NCBI RefSeq assembly: GCF_000429365.1
Contig: NZ_AUBS01000004.1
Span: 1 to 64,000 of the forward strand
Origin: Pseudodonghicola xiamenensis DSM 18339
GTDB taxonomy: Bacteria; Pseudomonadota; Alphaproteobacteria; Rhodobacterales; Rhodobacteraceae
Direction: 5' to 3'
DNA length: 64,000 nt
The position numbers and the translations under genes are program-made. Within the stretch, counting starts at the first letter, position 1; the number at the start of each line of letters is the position of its first letter. This document shows positions 35,674-43,816 of this stretch, one piece after another. The notes beneath the pieces were generated by a model. It made no database searches. It worked only from the letters and a program-made list of their open reading frames with translations, and was not told the origin of the DNA.

Positions 35674-36774
35674 ATGAAGATCGCACAGATCGCACCGCTG
35701 GAAGAAAGTTGCCCGCCGCGTCTCTATGGGGGAACAGAAAGGATCGTCTCCTATCTCACCGAGGAACTGGTCAGGCAGGGCCATGAAGTCACGCTGTTCG
35801 CCAGCGGCGACAGCCGGACCAAGGCCCACCTGGTCCCGTGCAGCAAGGAAGCGCTCCGGCTCGATCCGAACGTGAAGAACTCGCTGCCGTGGCATGTCGC
35901 CATGCTGGAGGAAGTCCGCTTGCGGGCCGATGAATTCGACGTGCTGCATTTTCACATCGACTTCCTGCATTATCCCATGGCGCGCGCATTCGCCGATCGC
36001 ATGGTGACGACCATGCACGGCCGGCTCGACGGGCCTGATCTGCGTCCCTTCTATGCGACCTTCCCGAACTATCCGCTCGTTTCGATCTCGGACGACCAGC
36101 GCCGTCCGCTGCCCTTCGTGAACTGGGCAGGAACAGTTTATCACGGTCTTCCCAAGAATCTGCTGCCCTTCACCGAACGCCCGAACGGCGACTATCTTGC
36201 TTTTCTCGGACGTATTTCGCCGGAGAAACGCCCGGACCGCGCCATCGAAATTGCGGCGCGGGCGGGGATGCCACTGAAAATCGCCGCCAAGATCGGCGAT
36301 GCGGATCGCAAGTATTGGGAAGAGATCATCGCGCCTATGGTCGACGCCCACGACAATGTCGAGTTCATCGGAGAGATCAACGAGAAGCAAAAGGCCGAAT
36401 TTCTCGGGAACGCGCGGGCGCTGCTCTTCCCGGTCGACTGGCCCGAACCTTTCGGCTTGGTGATGATCGAGGCCATGGCCTGCGGCACGCCGGTGATCGC
36501 ATGGGCGAATGGCTCAGTGCCCGAGATCGTGGAGCCAGGGCTGACCGGCTATGTCGTACATTCGCTGGAGGACGCTGTCGCGGCCGTCAGCAAGCTGGAC
36601 CGTATCAGCAGAGGAATCGTGCGCGAGACGTTCGAAGAACGCTTCACCGCGGATCGCATGGCGCGCGACTATGTCGAAATCTATCGCGGGCTGCCGGGCG
36701 TCGAGGCCGTTACGATGCCGCTCCCGCATATGCTCGGCGGCCATGGGGCCCAGGTCCTGCATGCAGCCGAATGA
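35674..36774 (+). CDS. GT4-family glycosyltransferase
   Basis: A 366-residue GT-B fold glycosyltransferase. The N-terminal domain begins MKIAQIAPLEESCPPRLYGGTERIV, and the C-terminal nucleotide-sugar domain has YLAFLGRISPEKRPDRAIEIA and the ExxxxxxxE-type motif in PEPFGLVMIEAMACGTPVIAW. The start is fixed by AGGAGG upstream. It pairs with the amylo-alpha-1,6-glucosidase 17 bases downstream, suggesting synthesis and trimming of a storage or protective alpha-glucan or glycoside. Substrate and product cannot be read from the sequence. Confidence 0.88.
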   Translation: MKIAQIAPLEESCPPRLYGGTERIVSYLTEELVRQGHEVTLFASGDSRTKAHLVPCSKEALRLDPNVKNSLPWHVAMLEEVRLRADEFDVLHFHIDFLHYPMARAFADRMVTTMHGRLDGPDLRPFYATFPNYPLVSISDDQRRPLPFVNWAGTVYHGLPKNLLPFTERPNGDYLAFLGRISPEKRPDRAIEIAARAGMPLKIAAKIGDADRKYWEEIIAPMVDAHDNVEFIGEINEKQKAEFLGNARALLFPVDWPEPFGLVMIEAMACGTPVIAWANGSVPEIVEPGLTGYVVHSLEDAVAAVSKLDRISRGIVRETFEERFTADRMARDYVEIYRGLPGVEAVTMPLPHMLGGHGAQVLHAAE

Positions 36775-36791
36775 GAGCGAAGGAGAGTAAG

Positions 36792-38996
36792 ATGACCGAG
36801 GCGCTGCAACAAACGGGCTTGCGTGCGTCGCAACTGGTCGCGCCGCCGACGCAATTCTTCATCCCGGCGGCAGCCTCCTTGCAGGAGCGGCGGCCACGAA
36901 CCCTGAAGCACGGCGATACCTTCGCCGTGTTCGATCACAATGGCGATGTGCTCTCGGGGCCGGGCAGCCCCGAGGGCCTGTTCCATCGCGACACCAGGTA
37001 TCTCTCGCATTACTATCTGACCATCGGGGGAGAGCGGCCCATGCTGCTCTCGTCCACATTGCGTGACGATAACGCCACGCTGACCTGCGATCTGACGAAT
37101 CCGGATCTTTATGACGAAACCGGTCGCTGTCTGATTGCGCATGATCGCATCCACATGCGCCGGACGCGTTTCCTTTGGCAAGGCACATGTTATGAGCGGT
37201 TGGCGGTACGCAATTTCGACGAAGCCCCACACGAGATCACCGTGGAAATCACATTCGAATCCGATTTTGCGGATATTTTTGAGGTCCGTGGCCGGGTGCG
37301 GGCCCGCCGGGGAACGTTGCTTTTGCCGGAGGTGGATAGCTCGCACGTGCTCTTGTCTTACCGAGGGCTCGACCACAATCCACGCAGCACCGCTTTGCGT
37401 TTCGATCCTGCGCCTGCGCAGCTTGAGGCCGGAAAAGCGGTCTATCGTCTGAGGCTCGCGCCCGGCGAAGCGCGTTCGCTCTTTATCGAGATCGGCTGCG
37501 ACGTGAATGGGGCCGAGGACCCTCCGTCGCGTCTGTTTTTCCGCGCCTTGCGGGATGCGCGCCGCGCACTTAGGCGTTCGTCCTCCCGAGCAGCCACAGT
37601 GCAAAGCTCCAACGAGATCTTCAACGAGACCATGCGCCGTTCGGTCTCCGACCTCTATATGCTCATGACCGATACGGAAGAAGGGCCCTATCCCTATGCG
37701 GGAGTGCCCTGGTTCAGCACCGTGTTCGGGCGCGATGCACTGATCACCGCTTGGGAAATGCTCTGGCTCGACCCGGCGGTCGCGCGGGGCGTTCTGCTGC
37801 ATCTCGCGGCCAACCAGGCGACGGAATTCGATCCGGACACCGATGCCGAGCCAGGCAAGATCCTTCATGAAGTGCGTTATGGCGAAATGGCGGAAACCGG
37901 CGAAGTTCCGTTCCGGCGCTATTACGGCAGCGTGGATTCGACACCGCTGTTCGTGATGCTCGCCGGGGCGTATTTCGAACGCACCGGCAATCGGGTGGTG
38001 CTGGAAACACTCTGGCCGCATGTCCGTGCGGCGCTCGACTGGATCGAGACCTATGGCGATCGGGACGGCGACGGTTTCGTGGAATACGGGAGGCGCAGCG
38101 ACAAGGGGCTCGCCAACCAGGGGTGGAAGGACAGTCATGATGCGGTGTTTCACGCCGATGGGACGCTGGCCAAGGGGCCGATCGCGCTATGCGAGGTACA
38201 GGGCTACGTCTATGCTGCCCGGCTGGCTGCGTCCGAGATCTCACGGGAACTCGGTCATGACGGGATCGCGGAGGAACAGGCGCAAAAGGCCTCGGAACTG
38301 AAGTCCCGTTTCGACGCGGCGTTCTGGGACGGTGAGCTTGGAACCTATGTGCTCGCCCTCGATGGTGACAAACGGCCCTGCCGAGTACGGAGTTCGAACG
38401 CGGGCCATCTGCTTTGGACGGGAATCGTCCCGGAGGAACGCGCCGAAACGGTTGTTCGAGCCCTGATGGGGCCGTCGTCTTTCTGCGGATGGGGAGTACG
38501 GACCATTGCCGCGGGCCAGGCACGGTACAATCCGATGAGCTATCACAACGGGTCGGTCTGGCCCCATGATAACGCGCTGATCGGGACGGGGCTGGCGCGC
38601 TACGGGTTCCGCGAAGAGGCCGCGCGGATATTCGAGGGCATCTTCTCCGCCGCCACCTATATCGATCTGAGACGGTTGCCGGAGCTGTTCTGCGGTTTTC
38701 CGCGCCGCGAGACGCAAGGGCCGACCTTCTACCCGGTGGCCTGTACGCCGCAGGCCTGGGCGGCGGGAGCGCCGCTGTTGCTGCTTCAGGCCTGTCTCGG
38801 GCTGCGCTTCGATGCCGAGGCGCGGCAGGTGATCTTCGAGCAACCGATACTTCCGGAGTTTCTGGGAGAGGTCGTCCTGCGCAATCTGCGCCTTGACGGT
38901 GGAACTATCGATGTGGCTCTACGCCGGTCCGGCACCCACGTGGTTGCCGACGTTCTGCGTCGCGACGGACCGGTTCGGGTTATCGTAACCACCTGA
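36792..38996 (+). CDS. Amylo-alpha-1,6-glucosidase (glycogen-debranching-type)
   Basis: A 734-residue protein. The N-terminal glycogen-debranching N domain (about 30-230) includes GDTFAVFDHNGDVL and GLFHRDTRYLSHYYL. A C-terminal (alpha/alpha)6 barrel (about 290-700) includes YPYAGVPWFSTVFGRDALITAW, NQGWKDSHDAVFHADG and MSYHNGSVWPHDNALIG. Enzymes of this class hydrolyse alpha-1,6 branch glucose; bacterial members also act on other glucosides. An AGGAGAG ribosome site lies upstream. It is cotranscribed with the glycosyltransferase and ends at a strong hairpin. Confidence 0.87.
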   Translation: MTEALQQTGLRASQLVAPPTQFFIPAAASLQERRPRTLKHGDTFAVFDHNGDVLSGPGSPEGLFHRDTRYLSHYYLTIGGERPMLLSSTLRDDNATLTCDLTNPDLYDETGRCLIAHDRIHMRRTRFLWQGTCYERLAVRNFDEAPHEITVEITFESDFADIFEVRGRVRARRGTLLLPEVDSSHVLLSYRGLDHNPRSTALRFDPAPAQLEAGKAVYRLRLAPGEARSLFIEIGCDVNGAEDPPSRLFFRALRDARRALRRSSSRAATVQSSNEIFNETMRRSVSDLYMLMTDTEEGPYPYAGVPWFSTVFGRDALITAWEMLWLDPAVARGVLLHLAANQATEFDPDTDAEPGKILHEVRYGEMAETGEVPFRRYYGSVDSTPLFVMLAGAYFERTGNRVVLETLWPHVRAALDWIETYGDRDGDGFVEYGRRSDKGLANQGWKDSHDAVFHADGTLAKGPIALCEVQGYVYAARLAASEISRELGHDGIAEEQAQKASELKSRFDAAFWDGELGTYVLALDGDKRPCRVRSSNAGHLLWTGIVPEERAETVVRALMGPSSFCGWGVRTIAAGQARYNPMSYHNGSVWPHDNALIGTGLARYGFREEAARIFEGIFSAATYIDLRRLPELFCGFPRRETQGPTFYPVACTPQAWAAGAPLLLLQACLGLRFDAEARQVIFEQPILPEFLGEVVLRNLRLDGGTIDVALRRSGTHVVADVLRRDGPVRVIVTT

Positions 38997-39001
38997 AGGG
39001 A

Positions 39002-39031
39002 CGGGCTGGCGCCATCTTCTGCGCCAGCCCG
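39002..39031. terminator. Terminator-like hairpin between convergent genes
   Basis: CGGGCTGGCGC (39002-39012) pairs with GCGCCAGCCCG (39021-39031) around an eight-base loop, followed by ATTTCTGTT on the plus strand. It separates the glucosidase gene from the convergent small gene and may work in both directions. Confidence 0.65.
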
Positions 39032-39038
39032 ATTTCTG

Positions 39039-39263
39039 TTATAGCAGATCGTCTTCTTCCTGATCGGCTTCGAGCAATTCTACCAACCGGGCGATGCGGC
39101 CCGATGGGAAGGGGCTATGGGCATCGACCTGCGCTTCATCCGCCTCGACCCAGGCCTTGGCACGGGCAAGCTCGGAGGCGTTGGCGCCGGTGCGCAGAAT
39201 ATCAGACAGTAGCGTGGGGTCCGTGCCGGGACCCAGGATGCTTTTCACGTCGTTTTCGGTCAT
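39039..39263 (-). CDS. Small acidic protein of unknown function
   Basis: A 74-residue protein not recognised as a named family: MTENDVKSILGPGTDPTLLS, then a helix with ARAKAWVEADEAQVD and an acidic end (EADQEEDDLL). GGAGGAG before ATG 39263 supports the start; in-frame upstream starts lack it. It stands alone on the minus strand between the glucosidase and the fourth Hsp20 gene. It may be a small regulator or adaptor in the stress island, but nothing shows which. Confidence 0.6.
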   Translation of the reverse strand: MTENDVKSILGPGTDPTLLSDILRTGANASELARAKAWVEADEAQVDAHSPFPSGRIARLVELLEADQEEDDLL

Positions 39264-39342
39264 GATCTCCTCCTTTCGAATGCCACAAGGAAGCAAGAGA
39301 AATATAGGATTTCTGTTCGCAGAAAAAAGTTTTGAGCACCCT

Positions 39343-39370
39343 CTTGAAACCGTAAGGTGCTGTTCCAAAT
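39343..39370 (+). promoter_or_regulatory. Candidate heat-shock (RpoH) promoter for the fourth Hsp20 gene
   Basis: CTTGAA at 39343-39348 and TTCCAAAT at 39363-39370 are separated by 14 bases. The same -35-like hexamer precedes ftsH and the sHSP operon. The leader to the Hsp20 start would be about 100 bases. Confidence 0.35.
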
Positions 39371-39474
39371 CAATTTATGCTGATCGCCCAGATGGGGATC
39401 GGTGACAAGGCGGGACGCCGTTCCTGCGGTGCTTCCGTCGTCTGTACCCATGTTGCTCAAAGGAGGATATGGCT

Positions 39475-39972
39475 ATGGCAACGAGACTTGATTTTGCACC
39501 TCTGTTCCGTTCGAGTATCGGTTTCGACCGTATGCTCGACGCACTTGAGGCCGCCCGTCGGGTGGAAACGCTCGACAACTGGCCGCCCTACGACATCGTC
39601 AAGACCGGCGAGGACGACTATCGCATCGACATGGCGGTGGCTGGCTTTGCCGAAGACGATCTGACCCTGACCCAGGACAAGAACATGCTGATCGTGTCGG
39701 GCCACAAGGAGACTCCCGATGGTGACGACGGTGCCAGCTATCTCTATCGCGGCATCGCCGGTCGGTCGTTTGAACGTCGGTTCGAACTGGCTGATCACGT
39801 CCGGGTCGAAGAGGCCACCTTGTCGAACGGCCTGCTGACTGTCCAGTTGAAGCGCGAGGTCCCCGAGGAACTCAAGCCGCGTCGGATCGAGATCGCGTCT
39901 CCTGAGGCGACCGAAGGTCTCGAGACCAGGCAGCTCGAGACGGCTCGTGAGCCGGAACCTGTCGCGGCCTGA
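39475..39972 (+). CDS. Small heat-shock protein Hsp20 (IbpA-like)
   Basis: A 165-residue class A (IbpA/IbpB-type) small heat-shock protein: FAPLFRSSIGFDRMLDALEAA, NWPPYDIVKTGEDDYRIDMAVAGF, and the domain end LSNGLLTVQLKREVPEELKPR. It is a different subclass from the three at 26-27.5 kb, so the island carries two sHSP types. AAAGGAGG lies eight bases before ATG 39475; ATG 39469 is too close to it. The tail (EATEGLETRQLETAREPEP) is longer than usual. Confidence 0.93.
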   Translation: MATRLDFAPLFRSSIGFDRMLDALEAARRVETLDNWPPYDIVKTGEDDYRIDMAVAGFAEDDLTLTQDKNMLIVSGHKETPDGDDGASYLYRGIAGRSFERRFELADHVRVEEATLSNGLLTVQLKREVPEELKPRRIEIASPEATEGLETRQLETAREPEPVAA

Positions 39973-40052
39973 AGCACCTCGGGCCCAGGATGGGATGCTC
40001 CGGCCGCTTTCTTGGCGGTCGGACGCCGTTCCCGAAATCTGGAGGGTAAGTA

Positions 40053-40784
40053 GTGAACTTGATCAGTGGAGATTTCACAGCACAATCACATGCCTCACCC
40101 ATTCCGAGCCTGGCCGGTTCGCGACCCGACTGGGACTCTTCTCTGCCGGACGATGCGGTCGCCCGGATCTGGAAGCCGTCGAAATCGGCGATGACCTCGG
40201 GGCGCGCGGGTACGCAGGGCTGGAAGATGAGCTTTCCGCGCCGGACCGGTCCTTGGCTCGAGCCTTTGATGGGCTGGACGGGTGGGGACGACACGATCCA
40301 GCAGATAGACCTGAGCTTTCCGACGCTGGAAGCTGCTATTCGCCATGCAAAGCGTCTGGGGGTGGCTTACGAGGTGCATCTGCCGGCAGGCGAAGCCGCG
40401 CGCGGTGCCGCCCGGGCACGGGACAGGCAGGCCGGGCTGTGGTCCGATGCCACGCTTTCTCGGCTCGGCCTGTCGGAGATGCGGCAAACCTATCGCGACG
40501 CGATGGCCGGCGCCAAACGGCGGGGCGATCCGAAAGGCGGCGATGATGGGCGTCCTCCCATTGAGGTTGCTTCGGACGCCAGCCTGTCGTTGGAGGCTCG
40601 CCGTTCTATCCTGATGAACTGGGCCTACACGGAGTATCTTCAGGATGTCGCCAGCACCGAAGGCATGCCGGAAAACCAACGTGAATCGCAGCTTGCCGAG
40701 GTTGAACGAGCGCTGTTGGCGCTCGAAGCGGCGGTGGCCGCCGACGGCATGTATCCGTCCGTTGAGGAAGGGAGGGCGGCATGA
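40053..40784 (+). CDS. Complex I NDUFS4-like domain protein (second copy)
   Basis: Of 243 residues, about 37-110 contain the NDUFS4-type domain (ARIWKPSKSAMTSGRAGTQ, FPRRTGPWLEPLMGWTGGDD, IDLSFPTLEAAIRHAKRLGV). A helical C-terminal region follows (ARRSILMNWAYTEYLQDV, LAEVERALLALEAAVAADG), unlike the first copy. It begins with GTG after GGAGGG and overlaps the rpoZ-like gene (ATGA). The residues WKPSK..M.SG..GT are typical of the domain. A role in respiratory complex protection during stress is possible but inferred. Confidence 0.68.
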   Translation: MNLISGDFTAQSHASPIPSLAGSRPDWDSSLPDDAVARIWKPSKSAMTSGRAGTQGWKMSFPRRTGPWLEPLMGWTGGDDTIQQIDLSFPTLEAAIRHAKRLGVAYEVHLPAGEAARGAARARDRQAGLWSDATLSRLGLSEMRQTYRDAMAGAKRRGDPKGGDDGRPPIEVASDASLSLEARRSILMNWAYTEYLQDVASTEGMPENQRESQLAEVERALLALEAAVAADGMYPSVEEGRAA

Positions 40785-41020
40785 ATCCCTTCGTTGGAAT
40801 TGATGCCCAGCAGGCGGTGCCCGATCGTTTCGCTCTGGTCCTCGCCGCGAGCGCCCGCAGCCGGGCGCTGAAGGCCGGGGCAGAACCGCGGGTCGAACCT
40901 AAACGGCAAGCCACCGAAGAGCTTGCCTTGGAAGAGATCGCGACCGGCGCGATTTCGCAGGAGGAGTTGTTGCCCTTCCTGCCTGCGCCGGCGCCCAAGC
41001 GGCTGGCTCGGCCGCATTGA
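40781..41020 (+). CDS. RNA polymerase omega (RpoZ)-like protein
   Basis: A 79-residue protein with the RpoZ core pattern: VPDRFALVLAASARSRALKAGAEP (residues 13-36; compare the family V-pNRFeLVllAa-RAR-is-Ga), then ALEEIATGAISQEEL. The N-terminus is shorter and differs from housekeeping omega. Omega stabilises the beta' subunit and mediates some stringent-response effects. A mobile copy could alter RNA polymerase during stress (inference). It is translationally coupled to the NDUFS4-like gene and followed by the SPW gene. Confidence 0.65.
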   Translation: MNPFVGIDAQQAVPDRFALVLAASARSRALKAGAEPRVEPKRQATEELALEEIATGAISQEELLPFLPAPAPKRLARPH

Positions 41021-41050
41021 ATCCCTGGTGAAGAGAAAGGAGGTAACACC

Positions 41051-41413
41051 ATGAGCAAGACCTGGACTACGAACTATGACAAGCTTGGCGACGGCATCAG
41101 CCTTCTCGCGGGCCTCGCCCTCGCTGGGTTGCCCTTCGTCATCACGATGACCGATATTGCCTTCTGGAGCGCCCTGCTGACAGGCGGACTGATCGCAGTG
41201 CTTTCCGCAATTGCGCTTTGGCGACCGCATGAAGGGCTTGACTGGGCACGTATGGTTGCGGGGGTCTGGGCTGCGATCAGCCCATGGGCTCTCATAGCCG
41301 GCTTCACGCTCAGTATCGCACTCGCCCATGTGGCTCTCGGCGCGCTCGCGCTGGCCTTTCCCGCCTGGCGGCGCTGGAAAAACGACGGCGGCAACTCTGC
41401 TCTGACCGCCTGA
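41051..41413 (+). CDS. SPW-repeat membrane protein
   Basis: A 120-residue protein with four hydrophobic segments arranged as two repeats; the second carries ISPWALIAGF, the SPW motif. The first repeat is GDGISLLAGLALAGLPFV and the second VAGVWAAISPWALIAG. The function of the family is unknown. AGGAGGT precedes the ATG. It closes the run of Hsp20, NDUFS4-like and RpoZ-like genes before a hairpin at 41420. Confidence 0.82.
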   Translation: MSKTWTTNYDKLGDGISLLAGLALAGLPFVITMTDIAFWSALLTGGLIAVLSAIALWRPHEGLDWARMVAGVWAAISPWALIAGFTLSIALAHVALGALALAFPAWRRWKNDGGNSALTA

Positions 41414-41419
41414 TACGAC

Positions 41420-41445
41420 TGTCGGCCCCACGCGCAGGGCCGACA
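41420..41445 (+). terminator. Hairpin after the SPW gene
   Basis: TGTCGGCCC (41420-41428) and GGGCCGACA (41437-41445) form a nine-base stem with an eight-base loop. No T-tract follows, so termination strength is uncertain. Confidence 0.45.
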
Positions 41446-41795
41446 ATCTATGAACTTGGTTCAAGGAGACGCATTGTTCTCCGGTTTCTTATTGATGCGG
41501 TTACGGTGTTACAATTGACCCACCGTTGTCTGTTGCTGCGGAATACTGACGAGGTATTGTGGCGTTGCGCAAATCCCTCCGGGGTTTGTCTTTCTCCCGT
41601 GTTTGAGAGCGCACATTCCTTGCTCCGGCACTCGGCACAGACAGTATGAAACCATATCCTAGCCTTTGCCGGTGCAAGATCCCGGCTTCGCGCGGGCCAT
41701 AGGGTCTTGGCTGGAAAATGATCAGGAGAGGCGCGAAATCCCAGGGTAAGGATCCGGGGTCATGACGGCGCCGGACCCAACACAGACAGGTGAAG
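41446..41795. other. 350-base gap before dnaJ, with a possible IS-end scar
   Basis: No gene is supported. GTTGCGCAAATCC at 41564-41576 is identical to the end sequence beside the decayed IS5-type gene at 43146-43158 and may be a solo insertion-sequence end. The promoter of dnaJ-cbpM must lie here; no CTTGAA-type promoter is evident. Confidence 0.35.
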
Positions 41796-42743
41796 ATGAA
41801 CACCGATCCTTATGAGATACTTGGCGTGCCGAAGACCGCCACACAGGACGAGATCAAGAAGGCCTATCGCAAGCTGGCGAAAGAGCTGCACCCGGACCTG
41901 CATCCCGATGACAAGGCCAAGCAGGAACGGTTCAAGGAGGTGTCGGCGGCCAACGATCTGCTGGGCGATCCCGAGAAGCGCCGGCGTTTCGATGCCGGCG
42001 AGATCGACGCCAGCGGACAGGAACGCCCCGAGCGCCAGTATTACCACCACTATGCCGGCCAGGATGCCGGCCGCCGCTACGACCCGGGTCCGGGTTTCGA
42101 GGGTGGAATGGATCAGGACGATCTGAACGACATCTTCTCGCAGTTCTTCAGAGCGCGCGCCGCCGGGGCGGGCGGCGGTGGGTTCCGGCACGAGGTCCAC
42201 GCCCGCGGTTCGGATATGCGTTATCATCTCGAGGTCGATTTCCTCGATGCCGCGCGCGGCGCGAAGCGTCGTGTCACGATGCCCGATGGCAACAATATCG
42301 AAATCACGATCCCGCCTGGCGTCAGGGATGGCCAGACGCTTCGGCTGCGCGGCAAGGGCGCTCCGGGGATCGGCGGTGGCGCCGCCGGCGACGCTCTGGT
42401 GACCGTTTCGGTGGGGACGCATCCGGTGTTCGCCCGGCTGGATGACGATATCGAGATGGAATTGCCAATCACCTTCGATGAAGCGGTGCTCGGCGCAAAG
42501 GTCGATGTGCCGACCGTATCGGGATCCGTCTCGGTCACGATTCCGAAAGGGGCGTCGTCGGGTCGGCGCCTGAGATTGCGCGGCAAGGGCATCAAGGGCC
42601 CGAAAGGCAAGCCGGGCGATCAGATCGTGAGGTTGAAGATCGTGCTGCCTAAAAAGATCGACCCAGAGATGGAGGAACTGGCGGAGCGCTGGCGCCGGAT
42701 GGCCGTGTTCGACCCGCGCGCCGAATTGCGGAGGATGACATGA
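41796..42743 (+). CDS. cbpA: DnaJ-family co-chaperone (CbpA type)
   Basis: A 315-residue type-B J protein. The J domain (residues 3-70) has the catalytic HPD in KELHPDLHPDD; a Gly-rich linker follows, then two substrate-binding beta domains (YHLEVDFLDAARGAKRRV, DIEMELPITFDEAVLGAKV). There is no CxxCxGxG zinc region. It would stimulate DnaK for refolding after ClpK extraction. The gene overlaps the modulator gene by four bases. ATG 41796 was chosen over GTG 41790. Confidence 0.92.
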   Translation: MNTDPYEILGVPKTATQDEIKKAYRKLAKELHPDLHPDDKAKQERFKEVSAANDLLGDPEKRRRFDAGEIDASGQERPERQYYHHYAGQDAGRRYDPGPGFEGGMDQDDLNDIFSQFFRARAAGAGGGGFRHEVHARGSDMRYHLEVDFLDAARGAKRRVTMPDGNNIEITIPPGVRDGQTLRLRGKGAPGIGGGAAGDALVTVSVGTHPVFARLDDDIEMELPITFDEAVLGAKVDVPTVSGSVSVTIPKGASSGRRLRLRGKGIKGPKGKPGDQIVRLKIVLPKKIDPEMEELAERWRRMAVFDPRAELRRMT

Positions 42744-43093
42744 GACACACGGAAGAGATGGTCCTCACCAAGATCCGGCGCCTGTCCCGGCGGGAACTCC
42801 GGCTTTGGGTGCGCCAAGGGTGGGTACGCCCGGCGGTGGGCGAGGCTGGCCCGGTCTTCGACGAACTCGATATCGCGCGCCTGCGCCTTCTTTGCGATTT
42901 GCGAAAGGAGATGGCGCTGCCCACGACTGCTATGCCGGTGGTTTTGAACCTCATCGACCAACTCTACCAAACCCGACGCGACCTGCGAACATTGCTCAGG
43001 GCACTGGACGATCAACCCGAAGATGTAAGAAGCACACTAGCGGCACGCCTTCGTCTTAGCGATACCAACGACGCGGCTGAAGACAGCGATTGA
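42740..43093 (+). CDS. cbpM: CbpM-like chaperone modulator
   Basis: A 117-residue helical MerR-like protein: LSRRELRLWVRQGWVRPAVG resembles the CbpM helix-turn-helix-derived fold, then DELDIARLRLLCDLRKEM and a helical C-terminus. CbpM binds the CbpA J domain and blocks its DnaK interaction. The pair cbpA-cbpM with a four-base overlap is the standard arrangement. This is the last intact gene of the stress island. Confidence 0.85.
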   Translation: MRHTEEMVLTKIRRLSRRELRLWVRQGWVRPAVGEAGPVFDELDIARLRLLCDLRKEMALPTTAMPVVLNLIDQLYQTRRDLRTLLRALDDQPEDVRSTLAARLRLSDTNDAAEDSD

Positions 43094-43140
43094 AAATGAC
43101 TGTTGCGGCCGGTTTTGCCAGAAAACGGTAGTCAAAGGCG

Positions 43141-43390
43141 GCCGTGTTGCGCAAATCCGGCTCTGATCACAGTTCCCCTTTCCCCGGACGAAATTACCCT
43201 ATGGCCTCTGTGAGAGGTATGCCGAGCGCGGCGTAACCGCCGAGGACTGCAATGCGGATCTGCAGCTCCACAATCAGGTGGTCAAAGTCTAGAGCCATCA
43301 GGGATTTGCGAAGCATCTTGGTGCATTTCATCTTGCTCTCAACACAGCTTCAGCGGTGGTAGCCTGAGCTATTACCCATCTCTTGAACAG
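43141..43390 (-). pseudogene. Decayed IS5-family transposase, C-terminal fragment
   Basis: Reading the minus strand from about 43380 to TAA (43194-43196) gives the typical IS5-group C-terminus: SSGYHR, a stop, SCVESKMKCTKMLRKSLMA, then LQIRIAVLGGYAALGIPLTEAIG. The usual second Arg codon of YHRRS is TGA here. The N-terminal three-quarters is absent. The outer end GTTGCGCAAATCC at 43146-43158 looks like an IS terminal sequence. It is an old insertion remnant between the stress island and the integrase region. Confidence 0.75.
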
Positions 43391-43408
43391 GACCTGGTGT
43401 GAATTAAG

Positions 43409-43816
43409 CTAGCGACGCAATGACAGCGCTGCCGCGTCAAGATCGTTCAGGGCGATTAAAGCGTCTGCCAAAGCGAAATGCGCCCGCGCATCTTCAGGAC
43501 TGGCAGCGGTGACTTCGGCAAGAAGGTCGGCTGCTGTAGAAAAATCCGCCAGATCCATTGAGGTGACAGCCAAATTGTACATCGCTTCCGCATATCCGGG
43601 CCGTGTTTCGATGGCCTTCCTGAAGGCTGCAATTGCGTCTTCAGGCCGCTGCCCCTTACGCAGAGCTATGCCGAGATTGTTGTAAGCTTCCGGCGAGGGT
43701 ACCGGTGCATGTACGCACGCGGCCTCGAGGGCCTCGATCGCCGCGGTGATGCTACCATGAGCGAGCAGTGCGACCCCGAGCAGGTGAAGCAGGTCCGGGT
43801 CGTTAGGGTAGTCCAA
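43409..43816 (-). pseudogene. TPR-repeat protein, probably 5'-truncated
   Basis: An open frame of about 135 residues with tetratricopeptide repeats (DPDLLHLLGVALLAHGSITA, EAYNNLGIALRKGQRPEDAI, AEAMYNLAVTSMDLADFSTA, AHFALADALIALNDLDAA). Its only clear initiation codon is TTG at about 43816 without a ribosome site. The sequence immediately beyond is the interior of an Rrf2 gene on the other strand, so the gene seems to have lost its beginning in a rearrangement near 43810. It resembles the C-terminal half of longer TPR proteins. Confidence 0.6.
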
